In this document: positions 45,272-55,353 of the stretch, piece after piece | Layout of the letters: each line of letters opens with the position of its first letter | Position numbering within the stretch: position 1 is the first letter of the stretch | Assembly (NCBI GenBank): GCA_001899855.1 | Contig: MKWR01000027.1 | Coordinates: 1 to 64,000 of the forward strand | Direction: 5' to 3' | Source of the DNA: Lysobacterales bacterium 63-13 | Lineage (GTDB): Bacteria; Pseudomonadota; Gammaproteobacteria; Xanthomonadales; Rhodanobacteraceae | DNA length: 64,000 bases | The notes under the pieces: model-generated | Databases searched by the model: none | What the model was told of the DNA's origin: nothing | The model's input: the letters and a program-made list of their open reading frames with translations, nothing else | Program-made: the position numbers and the translations under genes

Positions 45272-46321
45272 TCACGGGCGAACGTGCGCGGCATTGCCGG
45301 ATTCCGGCCAACCCTGGCAATGGCGCAGCACCAGCTCGCGCATTGCCGCGACCTGGTCGTCACCGGCGTTGAGGCAGGCAATGTAGTTGAAGCGCTCGCC
45401 GCCGGCGTGCAGGAAGATCTCGCGCCCGGCCATATCCATTTCCTCGAGGGTTTCCAGGCAGTCTACGGCAAAACCGGGACACATCACATCGACACTGCGC
45501 ACGCCCTGCACCGGCAATTCGGCCAGGGTGCGGTCGGTGTAGGGCTGCAGCCAGGGCTCCCGGCCCACGCGCGACTGGAAGCTCAACAACAGCTCATCCG
45601 CGCCCATGCGCAAGCGTGCGCGAAGCGCTGCTGCCGTCGCTTCGCATTGCTGGCGATATGGATCGCCATTGCGCACATAGCGCTCAGGAATCCCGTGGAA
45701 CGAAAGCAGCAGGCGCTCGCTGCGCCCGTTTGCCTGCCAATGCCGCTCGATACTGCGGGCCAGCGCCTCGACATGCGCCGGCTCCTGGCAATAGTCGCTG
45801 ACCAGGCGCAGCTCGGGCGGACAGCGCCAGCGACGAAACTGCGCGGTAACCGCATCGAAGACCGAAGCCGTGGTGGTCGCCGAGAATTGCGGAAACAGCG
45901 GCACGACAAGCAGGCGCCGCATCCCCGATCGCGCCAGCCCGGCCAGGGTTTCGCCCAGGTTCGGAGTGCCATAGCGCATCGCATGACGAACGATCACGGC
46001 ATTGCCGAAGTCCGCCTGCAAGGCGTCCTGCAGGCGATCGGCCAGGTCTAGCGTGCCGGCCTGCAGGGGCGAACCGGCGCTGGTCCAGACCTTGGCATAG
46101 GCGCGGGCCGAGCGCGCCGGGCGGATGCGCAGGATGATGCCATGCAGGATCAGCCACCAGAGCCAGCGTGGCTGTTCGACGATGCGTGGATCGGCAAGGA
46201 ATTCAGCCAAGTAGCGCCTGACCGATGCACTGTCGGGAGCATCCGGCGTGCCCAGGTTGACGAGCAGGATGGCCAACCGTCGCGGTTCTGCCGGATCCGA
46301 AAACGAGAGAAAACGCGACAT
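45272..46321 (-). CDS. hemH: Ferrochelatase
   Basis: HemH inserts ferrous iron into protoporphyrin IX in the last step of haem synthesis. The 349-residue product has LLVNLGTPDAP at the N-terminus, VPLFPQFSATTTASV, the catalytic His in LLLSFHGIPERYV, and LLLSFQSRVGREPWLQPYT. The Glu-rich C-terminal motif is ETLEEMDM. The start at 46321 is the last ATG before the conserved region; the frame is open further upstream. It is the second haem gene in the window after hemC. Confidence 0.95.
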   Translation of the reverse strand: MSRFLSFSDPAEPRRLAILLVNLGTPDAPDSASVRRYLAEFLADPRIVEQPRWLWWLILHGIILRIRPARSARAYAKVWTSAGSPLQAGTLDLADRLQDALQADFGNAVIVRHAMRYGTPNLGETLAGLARSGMRRLLVVPLFPQFSATTTASVFDAVTAQFRRWRCPPELRLVSDYCQEPAHVEALARSIERHWQANGRSERLLLSFHGIPERYVRNGDPYRQQCEATAAALRARLRMGADELLLSFQSRVGREPWLQPYTDRTLAELPVQGVRSVDVMCPGFAVDCLETLEEMDMAGREIFLHAGGERFNYIACLNAGDDQVAAMRELVLRHCQGWPESGNAAHVRP

Positions 46322-46466
46322 GCGATGGCTCAGCCCGGGGACAAGATCGGAATCGCAGAAGGTGCTCCAAGGCCTTGTCGGCATGGAGAAAACTGCTAGA
46401 CTCAAGGCCGCCTCACGGAAACGTCGAGGCAGACGATTACCAATAACATAACAAAAGAACGCCACC

Positions 46467-47441
46467 ATGCGCTTGCGTGCCTGCCTCATCGCAGCTGTGC
46501 TTTCGAGTGCTCCGATTTCGCCGGCAATGGCGAATCCGGTTGGCTATGGCGTGGCTTTTGACCAGCTTTATCGCATCGAAACATCGCCGCCGGGAGCCAC
46601 CTACATTGGTGAAGCCGGCAATTTCGGCGGACAGCCGTATGGTTTGCTGAAGGGCCTCACGTTCGGCCCGGGCAACACCCTGTATGCGATTTCCGACAGC
46701 CTGACGCAAAAGCCGATCGTCACCCTGGACACGGCCAACGGACGCGCGACCTACCTGTCGTCCCTGAACCTCAGTGGTGGCACCGGCCAGTTCAATTCGC
46801 TGGACTTTGCCTCGGCCTTTACCTGTGACGGGCAAATGTGGCTGACCTCGGCCACGACCCGAAAGCTTTGGCGGGTCAATCCGGCCACTGGTCAATCAAC
46901 CCTGGTGGCCACGCTCGCCGAGACCCTGACCGGCCTTGCTGCCCGCGGCAACGAGCTGTTTGCCGCCGGCGGACGCGGCAACAACAGTCTGTACAAGGTC
47001 AACACGCAGACCGGCACGGCCACGCTGATCGGCGGATTCGGCGCCGCCGGCAGCGGCTGGATCAGCACGATTTCGCTGAGTTTCGACGCCAACGGCACAC
47101 TCTGGTCGGTACTCAACTACCTACCTCCCGCACCGGGCGGCAGCACCCTTGTCGACTGGAGCGATCTGGCGCGGATCGACCCCGCCACCGGACTCGCCAC
47201 GGTGCTGGGTCCGATTACCGGTCCGGAAAGCCTGCGCGGCATCGGCATCACCGGATTCACCGTGGGGCAGACCCCCTGCGCTTTGCCGCCGCCTGGTGGC
47301 AGCACACCGCCACCGGCGACCTTGCCCTCCAGTTCGACGTGGAGTCTGGCGATTCTCGGTCTGCTGCTCTTTGCCGCGTCTGCATCACGCATTTCCCGGC
47401 GCCGCAGCGCCATGTTTCGAGCGGGCGGCAATCGAGCCTGA
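46467..47441 (+). CDS. Secreted beta-propeller-like protein with CTERM-like tail
   Basis: The 324-residue product has a signal peptide (ending ISPAMA before NPVGYG). Repeated blades follow (LLKGLTFGPGNTLYAISD, LDFASAFTCDGQMWLTSAT, LWRVNPATGQST, LYKVNTQTGTATLIGG), suggesting a small beta-propeller. A Pro/Ser/Thr linker leads to a C-terminal LPSSSTWSLAILG hydrophobic helix and RRR. The tail fits the IPTL-CTERM type of surface-sorting signal. No exosortase is nearby. The binding partner is unknown. It diverges from hemH. Confidence 0.78.
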   Translation: MRLRACLIAAVLSSAPISPAMANPVGYGVAFDQLYRIETSPPGATYIGEAGNFGGQPYGLLKGLTFGPGNTLYAISDSLTQKPIVTLDTANGRATYLSSLNLSGGTGQFNSLDFASAFTCDGQMWLTSATTRKLWRVNPATGQSTLVATLAETLTGLAARGNELFAAGGRGNNSLYKVNTQTGTATLIGGFGAAGSGWISTISLSFDANGTLWSVLNYLPPAPGGSTLVDWSDLARIDPATGLATVLGPITGPESLRGIGITGFTVGQTPCALPPPGGSTPPPATLPSSSTWSLAILGLLLFAASASRISRRRSAMFRAGGNRA

Positions 47442-47644
47442 ATCCCCCTTGGCGAACCGTCGCAGTGGACGACGGGAATGGTCGTTTGCCCTGTTCCTGC
47501 ATGCAGTTGCCAGTCGCTTCCGATCCCGCGCTTTGCCGCACCTCGCAGCGGAATGCTGCGGGTTCCATCCGCATCGATACGCGCTTCATCGCAGACTCAG
47601 CTTGAGCTGCTAACTTGCTGCGGTTATCTCTTTCGGAGTCAACC

Positions 47645-48322
47645 ATGCCTGCCTTGTTGCGTCTGCTGACCGGATTGCTTGCCGTCGCCGCGATCACTGC
47701 CCACGCCGCCGACCCCGAGCTCAAGCGCGCCGAGAACGCCGTGCGCGTGCTCAACGAAATCATGCAGGCACCGGACAAGGCCATTCCCCGTGAACTGCTG
47801 CAAAGCGCGCACGCCATCGTCGTCGTTCCCGACGTGCTCAAGGCCGGCTTCGTCATTGGCGGCCGCCGTGGCGAGGGCCTGATCGCGGTCAAGACGCGCG
47901 ACGGCACATGGTCCAATCCAGCGTTCGTCAACCTGACTGGCGGCAGCGTCGGCTTCCAGGCCGGCGTGTCGTCGACCGACGTCGTGCTGGTCTTTCGCAC
48001 CGAACGCGGCGTCGATTCCATCGTGCACGGAAAATTCACCATCGGTGCCGACGCCTCGGCTGCCGCCGGCCCGGTCGGTCGTACCGCGCAGGCATCCACC
48101 GATGCCCAGCTGAAGGCCGAGATCTTCTCCTATTCACGTGCCCGCGGCCTGTTCGCCGGTGTCGCCTTTGACGGCTCGGTGCTGTCGATCGACCACGACA
48201 GCAATCAGTTGATCTACGGCGAGGGCGTGACGCCGAGGCGCATCTTCGAGGACGGCGTCAGCAATGTGCCGAATGCGCTGGTAGACTTCCGCGACCGCCT
48301 GGAGGAGTACACTGCCCAATAG
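47645..48322 (+). CDS. SYLF-domain (YSC84-related) lipid-binding protein
   Basis: The 225-residue product has a signal peptide (MPALLRLLTGLLAVAAITAHA) and a single SYLF domain. The domain features are AHAIVVVPDVLKAGFVIGGRRGEGL, FVNLTGGSVGFQAGVSSTDVVLVFRTERG and a late RARGLFAGVAFDGS. Family members bind phosphoinositides in eukaryotes; the bacterial role is unclear but periplasmic or membrane-associated. It lies 127 bases before tatA and is probably a separate unit. Confidence 0.9.
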   Translation: MPALLRLLTGLLAVAAITAHAADPELKRAENAVRVLNEIMQAPDKAIPRELLQSAHAIVVVPDVLKAGFVIGGRRGEGLIAVKTRDGTWSNPAFVNLTGGSVGFQAGVSSTDVVLVFRTERGVDSIVHGKFTIGADASAAAGPVGRTAQASTDAQLKAEIFSYSRARGLFAGVAFDGSVLSIDHDSNQLIYGEGVTPRRIFEDGVSNVPNALVDFRDRLEEYTAQ

Positions 48323-48449
48323 TCCGGCGCGGAATCCCCTCCCGCCATTGACGAAACAGCAATGCGCAGCTGCCCGTTGATGGCTGCGCGGCAAATCGCA
48401 CCCCCGGTCGCCTACCTGGCACCGACAAAATGTCCGTGGAGTAATCAAG

Positions 48450-48680
48450 ATGGGCGGTTTCAGCATTTGGCATTGGCTTGTTGTCCTGGTCATCGTGGCC
48501 TTGGTGTTCGGCACCAAGAAGCTGCGCAATATCGGCGAGGACATGGGTTCGGCGATCAAGAGCTTCAAAAAGGGCATGCAGGAGGGTGACGATCCGGCAA
48601 AGCCTTCCGAACTCAAGTCCGATCCACCGGCGGCGGTGCATTCAGCCACCGACACCGACAAGGATCGCAGCGAGCGCTAG
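48450..48680 (+). CDS. tatA: Sec-independent protein translocase subunit TatA
   Basis: TatA oligomerises to form the pore of the twin-arginine export system. The 76-residue product has an N-terminal membrane helix ([15 protein letters not shown]), the hinge [24 protein letters not shown] and a charged soluble tail. It is the first gene of the operon, followed nine bases later by tatB. In this window no gene encodes an evident Tat substrate: fdsA and soeA both lack twin-arginine signals. Confidence 0.95.
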   Translation: MGGFSIWHWLVVLVIVALVFGTKKLRNIGEDMGSAIKSFKKGMQEGDDPAKPSELKSDPPAAVHSATDTDKDRSER

Positions 48681-48689
48681 GCCACCGTC

Positions 48690-48992
48690 ATGTTCGACTT
48701 CAGCTTCGGCGAACTGGCCCTGATCGCCGTCGTCGCCTTGCTCGTGCTTGGCCCCGAGCGGCTGCCCGGGGTCGCGCGCACGGCAGGCGCGCTGGTGCGC
48801 CGGCTGCGCAATGGCTGGCAAGGCGTGCGCTCGGAGATCGAGCGCGAACTGGCTGCCGAAGACATCAAGCGCAGCATCCAGGAAACGGTGAAGCAGGTCG
48901 ATGTCCGCGAGGATATCCGCGCGACCGCCGATCAGCTGCAAAGCGCCATCAGTGACAAACCGCAAGCGCGCCCGTCCGATGAGCCGCACTGA
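48690..48992 (+). CDS. tatB: Sec-independent protein translocase subunit TatB
   Basis: TatB pairs with TatC to bind twin-arginine signal peptides. The 100-residue product begins [20 protein letters not shown], then has the [14 protein letters not shown] hinge and a long amphipathic helix (residues 30-85). It is shorter than many TatB proteins (150-170 residues) because the C-terminal tail is reduced. Its last bases overlap the tatC start. Confidence 0.93.
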   Translation: MFDFSFGELALIAVVALLVLGPERLPGVARTAGALVRRLRNGWQGVRSEIERELAAEDIKRSIQETVKQVDVREDIRATADQLQSAISDKPQARPSDEPH

Positions 48993-49743
48993 CGACGCTG
49001 GCGACAAGGAACAAACCTTCCTTTCGCACCTGATCGAACTGCGCTCACGCCTGCTGCGTGCGGTCGCCGCCGTGCTGCTGATCCTGCTTGGCCTGGTTCC
49101 TTTCGCCAACAAGCTCTACGCGTGGTTGTCCAGGCCCTTGATCGAACATCTGCCGGTGGGTGGCGCAATGATCGCCACCGACGTCGCCTCACCGTTCTTC
49201 GCACCGCTGAAACTGGCGTTCTTTGTCGCCCTGTTCCTGGCCATGCCGTTCATCCTCTATCAGCTCTGGGCATTCGTTTCCCCGGGCCTGTACCGGCACG
49301 AGCGACGCCTGGCCATTCCCCTGCTCGCCTCTTCCGTGCTGCTTTTTTATATCGGCTGCGCGTTTGCCTATTTCCTGGTGCTGCCGGCAATCTTCACGTT
49401 CATGACCAGCATTGCCCCCGCAGGCGTTGCCGTCATGCCCGACATTGCCCGCTTTCTTGATTTTGTACTCGTGCTGTTCCTTGCCTTCGGCTTCTGTTTC
49501 GAGGTGCCGGTGGCCTTGGTGATCCTGGTGGCCATCGGTGTTGCCACACCTGAACAACTGGCAAAGAGCCGTCCGTACACGATTGTCGGCGCGTTCGTCA
49601 TTGCCGCCATCCTGACTCCGCCGGACGTGGTTTCGCAGCTGTTGCTGGCGATTCCGATGTGCCTGCTCTATGAAGTCGGCATCTTCGCATCGAGACTGCT
49701 GGCCAGGCGCTTGCCAAGTGAAAACGGGGCTTCCTCGGCCTGA
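48979..49743 (+). CDS. tatC: Sec-independent protein translocase subunit TatC
   Basis: TatC is the six-helix membrane core that recognises twin-arginine signals. The 254-residue product has [14 protein letters not shown] (with the conserved Glu), then [20 protein letters not shown] and [13 protein letters not shown]. The final helices contain [15 protein letters not shown]. It starts inside the end of tatB, with 14 bases of overlap, and is the last gene of tatABC. Confidence 0.95.
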   Translation: MSRTDDAGDKEQTFLSHLIELRSRLLRAVAAVLLILLGLVPFANKLYAWLSRPLIEHLPVGGAMIATDVASPFFAPLKLAFFVALFLAMPFILYQLWAFVSPGLYRHERRLAIPLLASSVLLFYIGCAFAYFLVLPAIFTFMTSIAPAGVAVMPDIARFLDFVLVLFLAFGFCFEVPVALVILVAIGVATPEQLAKSRPYTIVGAFVIAAILTPPDVVSQLLLAIPMCLLYEVGIFASRLLARRLPSENGASSA

Positions 49744-49947
49744 AGCCGGTTTTCTCGCGCAGTCCGGGAACCTGTCCGTGATTTGGCGGTCACCGCCCCG
49801 TTCACCTGAACGCTTTTGTTCACAAATCATTACCAACCCAACCAGTGGCACATTTTCTTCCGGGCTGGAATGTGGCTACACTTGTAACGCTGGCGAAAAA
49901 GGATATCGTCGCAGTTGACTCTTTACACTATCCCGAAGGGGGAAAAC

Positions 49948-50166
49948 ATGGCTACGAAGAAGAAAGCAGCAGTTGATGATGATGCACGCGATGCCAGCCT
50001 GCGCGTTTCCAAGCGCATGCGTGACAGCCTCAAGGCAACCGCCGCCGTCATGGGTCGTCCGCTGTATGACGTCACCAACGAGGCGATCAACAGCTACCTG
50101 TCGACGGTGAAGCTCGGCGATCCGCTGAAGGCGATCCGCAGCAACGCGGCACGCGGTCGCAAGTAA
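49948..50166 (+). CDS. Small ribbon-helix-helix-type protein
   Basis: The 72-residue product has a Lys-rich start (MATKKKAAVDDDARDAS). LRVSKRMRDSLKATAAVMGR then fits a ribbon followed by a helix, PLYDVTNEAINSYLS a second helix, and the tail is basic (SNAARGRK). The layout resembles ribbon-helix-helix DNA-binding proteins of the Arc/MetJ/CopG fold. AAGGGGG lies upstream of the ATG at 49948, which I prefer to 49915. It has no adjacent toxin-like gene, which argues against a simple antitoxin. It is followed by a strong terminator. Confidence 0.75.
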   Translation: MATKKKAAVDDDARDASLRVSKRMRDSLKATAAVMGRPLYDVTNEAINSYLSTVKLGDPLKAIRSNAARGRK

Positions 50167-50221
50167 GCAACACGGTAGTCAGGCTGTACCGACCGGGTCG
50201 GTCGGGCTGCTCGCAACTGCA

Positions 50222-50251
50222 AACGCCATCCGCCTGCCGGATGGCGTTTTT
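50222..50251 (+). terminator. Rho-independent terminator between the RHH and GspE-like genes
   Basis: AACGCCATCCG (50222-50232), a five-base loop and CGGATGGCGTT (50238-50248) form an 11-bp stem, followed by TTTTT on the plus strand. It serves the RHH gene and perhaps also the convergent gspE-like gene. Confidence 0.9.
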
Positions 50252-50287
50252 GCATGTGGCATTTGCCGGGCGCGGATCGGGCCCGGT

Positions 50288-52129
50288 CTATTCGATGGGC
50301 GGCAACACGTTCATGACTTCGCGCAAGGTCGTCACCCCACGTGCAACCTGTGCCGCCGCCGACACGCGCAGTGGACGCATGCCCTCGGCGAGGGCCGTCG
50401 CGGTGACCGCAGCCAGGTCCATGTTTGGCTGGATCAGCGCCCGCAGAGGTGCGGATATGCGCATCATCTCGTAAATGCCCGTGCGCCCCTGGAAGCCGGT
50501 CTTGCGGCATTCCGTGCAGCCCTTCGGCCCGAAGTTCTGTTGCGGCGGCGGCAGTTTCCAGTTTGCCGTCATCGCCAGCCAGCCGCGCTCGTCGAACGGC
50601 ACCTCGACCTTGCAATGCGCGCACAAGGTGCGCACGAGGCGCTGCGCGACCACACCGGTCAGGGTCGACTGGATGAGGTAATGCGGCACACCCAGGTCCA
50701 GCAGGCGCGTCAACGCGCTCGGCGCATCGTTGGTGTGCAGGGTCGACAGGACGAGGTGGCCGGTCAGCGAGGCCTGCACGGCCATTTGCGCCGTCTCCAG
50801 GTCGCGGATCTCGCCAACCATGATGATGTCGGGATCCTGGCGCATGAGGGTGCGCACGCCGGCGGCGAAATCGAGATCGATCGCGTTGTGCACCTGCATC
50901 TGGTTGAACTCGGGGCTGACCATCTCGATCGGGTCCTCGACCGTGCAGACATTGAGGTCGGGCGTGGCCAGCACCTTCAGCGTCGAATACAGCGTGGTCG
51001 TCTTGCCGGAACCGGTCGGGCCGGTGACGAGGACGATGCCATGCGGCCGCTCGACCATGCCGCGCCAGTTCGCCTCTTCCTGGTCGGTGAAACCGAGCTG
51101 GCGGAACTCCTTGACCACGATATCCGGGTCGAAGATGCGCATGACGATCTTTTCGCCAAATGCGGTGGGCATGCTCGACAGGCGCAGCTCGACCTCGCGC
51201 CCACCCTGCGAGCGCGTCTTGATGCGGCCATCCTGCGGGCGCCGCTTCTCGGCCACGTCCATGCGCCCAAGGATCTTGATGCGCGAGGTCACCGCGGTCA
51301 TCACCGGCGTCGGCAGCTCGAACACCTTGTGCATGACGCCGTCGATGCGGAAACGGATCGCGCTGGTATCGCGCCGCGGCTCCAGGTGGATATCCGAGGC
51401 ACGCTGCTCGAAGGCGTACTGCAGCAGCCAGTCGACGATATGCACGACGTGACGGTCGTCGACGCCAAGGTCGCCGGTCTTGCCAAGCTCGACCAACTGC
51501 TCGAAATTGAGCAGGGCGGAATTGTCCCCGGTTTCGGCCTTGGCATCCCTGGCGCGCTGGATCGAACGCTGCACGCCCCACCATTCGGTGAGGAAACGGC
51601 TGATGTCGATGGGACTGGCAACCATGCGCTGGATGTCGCGACGCAGGATATGGCCGAGATCGGCCATCCAGCGCGTATCGAACGGCTCCGAGGTCGCGAA
51701 CACCACCTGCATTTCGCTGACCGCGACCGGCAGGATCCGATAGCGCAGCGCGTAGGCGTGGCTGACGACCTGGGTCACCGCAGCGACGTCGATCTTCATC
51801 GGATCGATCTTCAGATACGGCAGTTTCGCCTTGCCGGCCAGCCAGTGGGTGAGCACTTCGAGACTCAGCGGCTTGGCCGGATCCCGGGCATCGGCCAGCT
51901 TCAGGTTGGCGACGAGAATCAAGGGATGCAGCTCAAGTTTGCCGCGCGCGGTGCGCACATCGGCTCGCACCCGCCGCATGTCCGCTTCGGAAATGACCCC
52001 GTCGCCGAGCAGCGCAGCCAGTGTTTCATCAAGATCGATGCGATGGTGCAGGCCCAGCGCCGGGCCTTGCGCCGTGGCCGCGGCAGCCGGCTGGGCGATG
52101 GCATCGGTTGGCAGCTGTCGTGTCGCCAT
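50288..52129 (-). CDS. GspE/PulE-family secretion or pilus ATPase
   Basis: The 613-residue hexameric ATPase belongs to the type II secretion/type IV pilus family. It has an N-terminal T2SSE_N domain (about 60-200) and Walker [14 protein letters not shown] near residue 385. An Asp box (VEDPIE), Walker B ([14 protein letters not shown]) and His box ([12 protein letters not shown]) follow, with a zinc-binding pair of CxxC motifs (CAHC, CTEC). No pilus or secretin genes are near, so whether it serves type II secretion or pilus assembly cannot be told. It diverges from glyQ and converges on the RHH gene. Confidence 0.9.
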   Translation of the reverse strand: MATRQLPTDAIAQPAAAATAQGPALGLHHRIDLDETLAALLGDGVISEADMRRVRADVRTARGKLELHPLILVANLKLADARDPAKPLSLEVLTHWLAGKAKLPYLKIDPMKIDVAAVTQVVSHAYALRYRILPVAVSEMQVVFATSEPFDTRWMADLGHILRRDIQRMVASPIDISRFLTEWWGVQRSIQRARDAKAETGDNSALLNFEQLVELGKTGDLGVDDRHVVHIVDWLLQYAFEQRASDIHLEPRRDTSAIRFRIDGVMHKVFELPTPVMTAVTSRIKILGRMDVAEKRRPQDGRIKTRSQGGREVELRLSSMPTAFGEKIVMRIFDPDIVVKEFRQLGFTDQEEANWRGMVERPHGIVLVTGPTGSGKTTTLYSTLKVLATPDLNVCTVEDPIEMVSPEFNQMQVHNAIDLDFAAGVRTLMRQDPDIIMVGEIRDLETAQMAVQASLTGHLVLSTLHTNDAPSALTRLLDLGVPHYLIQSTLTGVVAQRLVRTLCAHCKVEVPFDERGWLAMTANWKLPPPQQNFGPKGCTECRKTGFQGRTGIYEMMRISAPLRALIQPNMDLAAVTATALAEGMRPLRVSAAAQVARGVTTLREVMNVLPPIE

Positions 52130-52203
52130 GCCGCGTCTATCCTCGAAGATCGTGGGCGCCCGTTATACTAGCGCGCTTTGCCGCCGCTTCCGTGATCGAG
52201 AAC

Positions 52204-53109
52204 ATGTCAGGACTCAGTTTCCAGGACGTCATCCAGACCCTCAACCGCTATTGGGCGGAGCAGGGCTGCGTGTTGATTCAGCCGCTCGACACCGAAGTCG
52301 GTGCCGGCACCTTCCATCCAGCGACGTTCCTGCGGGCGCTCGGCCCCGAGCCCTGGTCGGCGGCCTACGTGCAACCGTCACGGCGACCGACCGATGGCCG
52401 CTACGGGGAGAATCCGAATCGACTGCAGCACTATTACCAGTATCAAGTGGTGCTCAAGCCGAACCCGGATGACATCCTCGATCTCTACATTGGTTCGCTG
52501 AAGGCGCTTGGCATCGATCCGCTCGTGCACGACCTGCGCTTTGTCGAGGACAACTGGGAGTCGCCAACCCTCGGCGCCTGGGGGCTGGGCTGGGAAGTCT
52601 GGCTGAATGGCATGGAAGTCACCCAGTTCACCTATTTCCAGCAGGCCGGCGGCCTTGAATGCCGACCGGTCACCGGCGAGATCACCTATGGCCTCGAACG
52701 CCTGACCATGTACCTGCAGAACGTCGACAACGTCTACGACCTGGTGTGGACCGACGGTCCGCGCGGCGTGGTCAGCTACGGCGACGTGTTCCATCAGAAT
52801 GAAGTCGAGCAGAGCACCTACAACTTCGAACACGCCAATGTCGCCAAACTGTTCGAGTGGTTCGATACCTGCGAGGGCGAGGCGAAGAAGCTTGTCGCCG
52901 CCGGACTGCCCCTGCCCGCCTACGAGCAGGTGATGAAGGCCAGCCATACCTTCAACCTGCTCGACGCGCGGCGTGCAATCAGCGTGACCGAACGCCAGCG
53001 CTACATCCTGCGCGTGCGCACGCTGTCCCGCGCCGTTGCCGAGGCCTATGCCGCGCAGCGCGAGAAGCTCGGCTTCCCCGGGCTGCGCACGCGCAAGGAA
53101 GCCGCATGA
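52204..53109 (+). CDS. glyQ: Glycyl-tRNA synthetase, alpha subunit
   Basis: GlyQ holds the class II catalytic core that activates glycine. The 301-residue product begins [20 protein letters not shown] and has [33 protein letters not shown] and [20 protein letters not shown]. The open frame extends upstream to 52021, but this N-terminus is the family's. TATACT at 52164 is a plausible -10 box; no good -35 is seen. The stop overlaps the glyS start. Confidence 0.97.
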   Translation: MSGLSFQDVIQTLNRYWAEQGCVLIQPLDTEVGAGTFHPATFLRALGPEPWSAAYVQPSRRPTDGRYGENPNRLQHYYQYQVVLKPNPDDILDLYIGSLKALGIDPLVHDLRFVEDNWESPTLGAWGLGWEVWLNGMEVTQFTYFQQAGGLECRPVTGEITYGLERLTMYLQNVDNVYDLVWTDGPRGVVSYGDVFHQNEVEQSTYNFEHANVAKLFEWFDTCEGEAKKLVAAGLPLPAYEQVMKASHTFNLLDARRAISVTERQRYILRVRTLSRAVAEAYAAQREKLGFPGLRTRKEAA

Positions 53110-55274
53110 ACACGAACAGGAAACCGGCTTCCCTGCTGATCGAGATCGGCACCGAAGAATTGCCGCCGAACGCGCTCGATGCGCTTGCCGACGCCTTTGC
53201 CAGGGGCATCGTCGAGGGCCTCGAAAAAAGCGGTGTCGCCCTGGATGCGGCAAACACGAAGACCTACTGCTCGCCGCGTCGCCTTGCCGTGCTGGTTGCC
53301 GCGGTCGCCCACGAGCAACCCGACCAGGCCATTGAACGGCGCGGCCCTGCCGTGGCTGCAGGTATCGATGCCGATGGCCAACCGAGCCGTGCCCTGATCG
53401 GCTTTGCGACAAGCTGTGGTGTCGAGGTATCCGCGCTCGCCAAGCTCGAAACCGACAAGGGCGCATGGTTCGTCCATCGCGCAGTCCAGCCCGGCCAGGC
53501 GACGGCGTCCCTGCTGCCGGCGATCCTTGCCGAAGCGGTCAAGGGCTTGCCGATTCCCAAACCCATGCGTTGGGGCGAGCATGAGTTCGCCTTCGTGCGC
53601 CCGGCACACTGGCTGGTCATGTTGCACGGCAGCGACATCATTCCTGCCGAGTTGTTCGGCCTGCAGGCGGGACGCCAATCACGCGGTCATCGCTTCCACC
53701 ACGACGCGCCGGTGCACATTGCCGATGCCGACACGTGGCTCGACGCCTTGCGCAATGCCAGGGTCATTGCCGATCCGGCCGCGCGTCGCCAGCGCATCGT
53801 CGACGAAGTCGCGCGGGTCAGCAGCGAGAGCGGTGGCAAGCCGCGGCTTTCCGCTGCCCTGCTCGACGAGATTGCCAACTTGACCGAATGGCCGGTGGCG
53901 ATCGTCTGCGCATTCGATCGGGCATTCCTCGATGTCCCGCAGGAAGCGCTGGTGATGACCATGGAGACGAACCAGAAATTCATCCCGGTGTTCGATGTGG
54001 ACGGCAAGCTCAGCGCACGCTTCATCGGCATCGCCAACATCGAATCGAAGGACCCCGCAGAAATCCGCAAGGGTTATGAACGCGTGATCCGGCCGCGCTT
54101 CGCCGATGCCAAGTTCTTCTATGACGAGGATCGCAAGCAGGGCCTGGAATCATTCCAGGAATCGCTGAAGTCGGTGACCTACCAGCAATCCCTCGGCAGC
54201 GTCTGGGACAAATGCATCCGCGTGGCTGAACTGGCTCGCGTCATCGCCAACCGCGTCGGCGTCGATGCCGCCCTGGCGACGCGTGCGGCGGCCCTGTGCA
54301 AGTGCGATCTGATGTCGCGCATGGTTGGCGAGTTTCCCGAACTGCAAGGCATCATGGGGCGCTACTACGCGAGCCAGGGCAACAAGCCCGAAGTTGCCGA
54401 AGTCGCCAGTGCGCTGGATGAGTTCTACCGTCCACGCAATGCCGCCGATGGCATTGCCGAGGGCAAGCTCGGCCAGGTGCTGGCCGTCGCCGAGCGCCTC
54501 GACACCTTGACCGGCATCTTTGCCGTCGGCATGAAGCCCAGTGGCAACAAGGATCCGTTTGCGCTGCGCCGCGCGGCGCTCGGCCTTGCCCGCACCATGA
54601 TCGAGGGCGGGCTCGACCTCGACCTCAAGGCGCATCTCGCCGAAGCCCTGGCCAGCCTGCCGGAAGCGGCGTTCGTGGCCGGGCTTGGCAAGGGCAAGGA
54701 CGGCAAGCCGCTTGAACTCGATGCCGGCAAGCGGCGTGACGAACTCGCCAGCGAGATCTTCGACTTCATCATCGAGCGCCTGCGCAGCTACTACGCCGAC
54801 CAGCACATCGGCAGCGATGCCTTCGAGGCGGTGCGTGCCCTGTCGCCGTCCTCGCTGGTCGATTTCGATCGCCGCCTGCACGCCGTGGTCGCCTTTGCCC
54901 GGCTTCCCGAGGCGCATGCCCTGGCTGCGGCCAACAAGCGCATCGGCAACATCCTGCGCCAGGTCGGCGATGACGCGTCCGGAGACATCGATGCCGCCCT
55001 GCTCGAATCCGATGCCGAGCGCGACCTGGTCGCGGCGCTCGCCGATGCCGAGACCGACAGCGCGCCGCTGATCGCCGCCGCGGACTATGTCGGCCTGCTG
55101 CAGCGCATGGCCCGGCTGCGCGATCCGGTCGATCGCTATTTCGACAAGGTCATGGTCATGGCCGATGACCCGGCGCTTCGCCGCAATCGCCTGCTCCTGC
55201 TTGGACGCCTGCGCCGCCTGTTTCTCCGCGTGGCGGATATTTCCCTGCTTCCGTCGGCAGCGGCACCGGCTTGA
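53106..55274 (+). CDS. glyS: Glycyl-tRNA synthetase, beta subunit
   Basis: GlyS binds tRNA-Gly and completes the alpha2-beta2 enzyme. The 722-residue product starts [19 protein letters not shown] after a short basic leader. It also has SPRRLAVLV, the family's GHRFHH-like [10 protein letters not shown] and a C-terminal anticodon-binding region. The upstream open frame overlaps glyQ and is not real. The start at 53106 overlaps the glyQ stop as ATGA, so the two subunits are coupled. Confidence 0.96.
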   Translation: MNTNRKPASLLIEIGTEELPPNALDALADAFARGIVEGLEKSGVALDAANTKTYCSPRRLAVLVAAVAHEQPDQAIERRGPAVAAGIDADGQPSRALIGFATSCGVEVSALAKLETDKGAWFVHRAVQPGQATASLLPAILAEAVKGLPIPKPMRWGEHEFAFVRPAHWLVMLHGSDIIPAELFGLQAGRQSRGHRFHHDAPVHIADADTWLDALRNARVIADPAARRQRIVDEVARVSSESGGKPRLSAALLDEIANLTEWPVAIVCAFDRAFLDVPQEALVMTMETNQKFIPVFDVDGKLSARFIGIANIESKDPAEIRKGYERVIRPRFADAKFFYDEDRKQGLESFQESLKSVTYQQSLGSVWDKCIRVAELARVIANRVGVDAALATRAAALCKCDLMSRMVGEFPELQGIMGRYYASQGNKPEVAEVASALDEFYRPRNAADGIAEGKLGQVLAVAERLDTLTGIFAVGMKPSGNKDPFALRRAALGLARTMIEGGLDLDLKAHLAEALASLPEAAFVAGLGKGKDGKPLELDAGKRRDELASEIFDFIIERLRSYYADQHIGSDAFEAVRALSPSSLVDFDRRLHAVVAFARLPEAHALAAANKRIGNILRQVGDDASGDIDAALLESDAERDLVAALADAETDSAPLIAAADYVGLLQRMARLRDPVDRYFDKVMVMADDPALRRNRLLLLGRLRRLFLRVADISLLPSAAAPA

Positions 55275-55353
55275 GCGCGATTGTGCGCAACAAGCCGGAT
55301 TGATCGCGTAGACTTTGCCAGGGCAACAGTCGGCGGCAACCCGCCTGGGGAGC

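Noticed and set aside
49846-49864. TGGCAC string upstream of the RHH gene as a third sigma-54 promoter
   Set aside because: The GC at the -12 position is missing at the required spacing.
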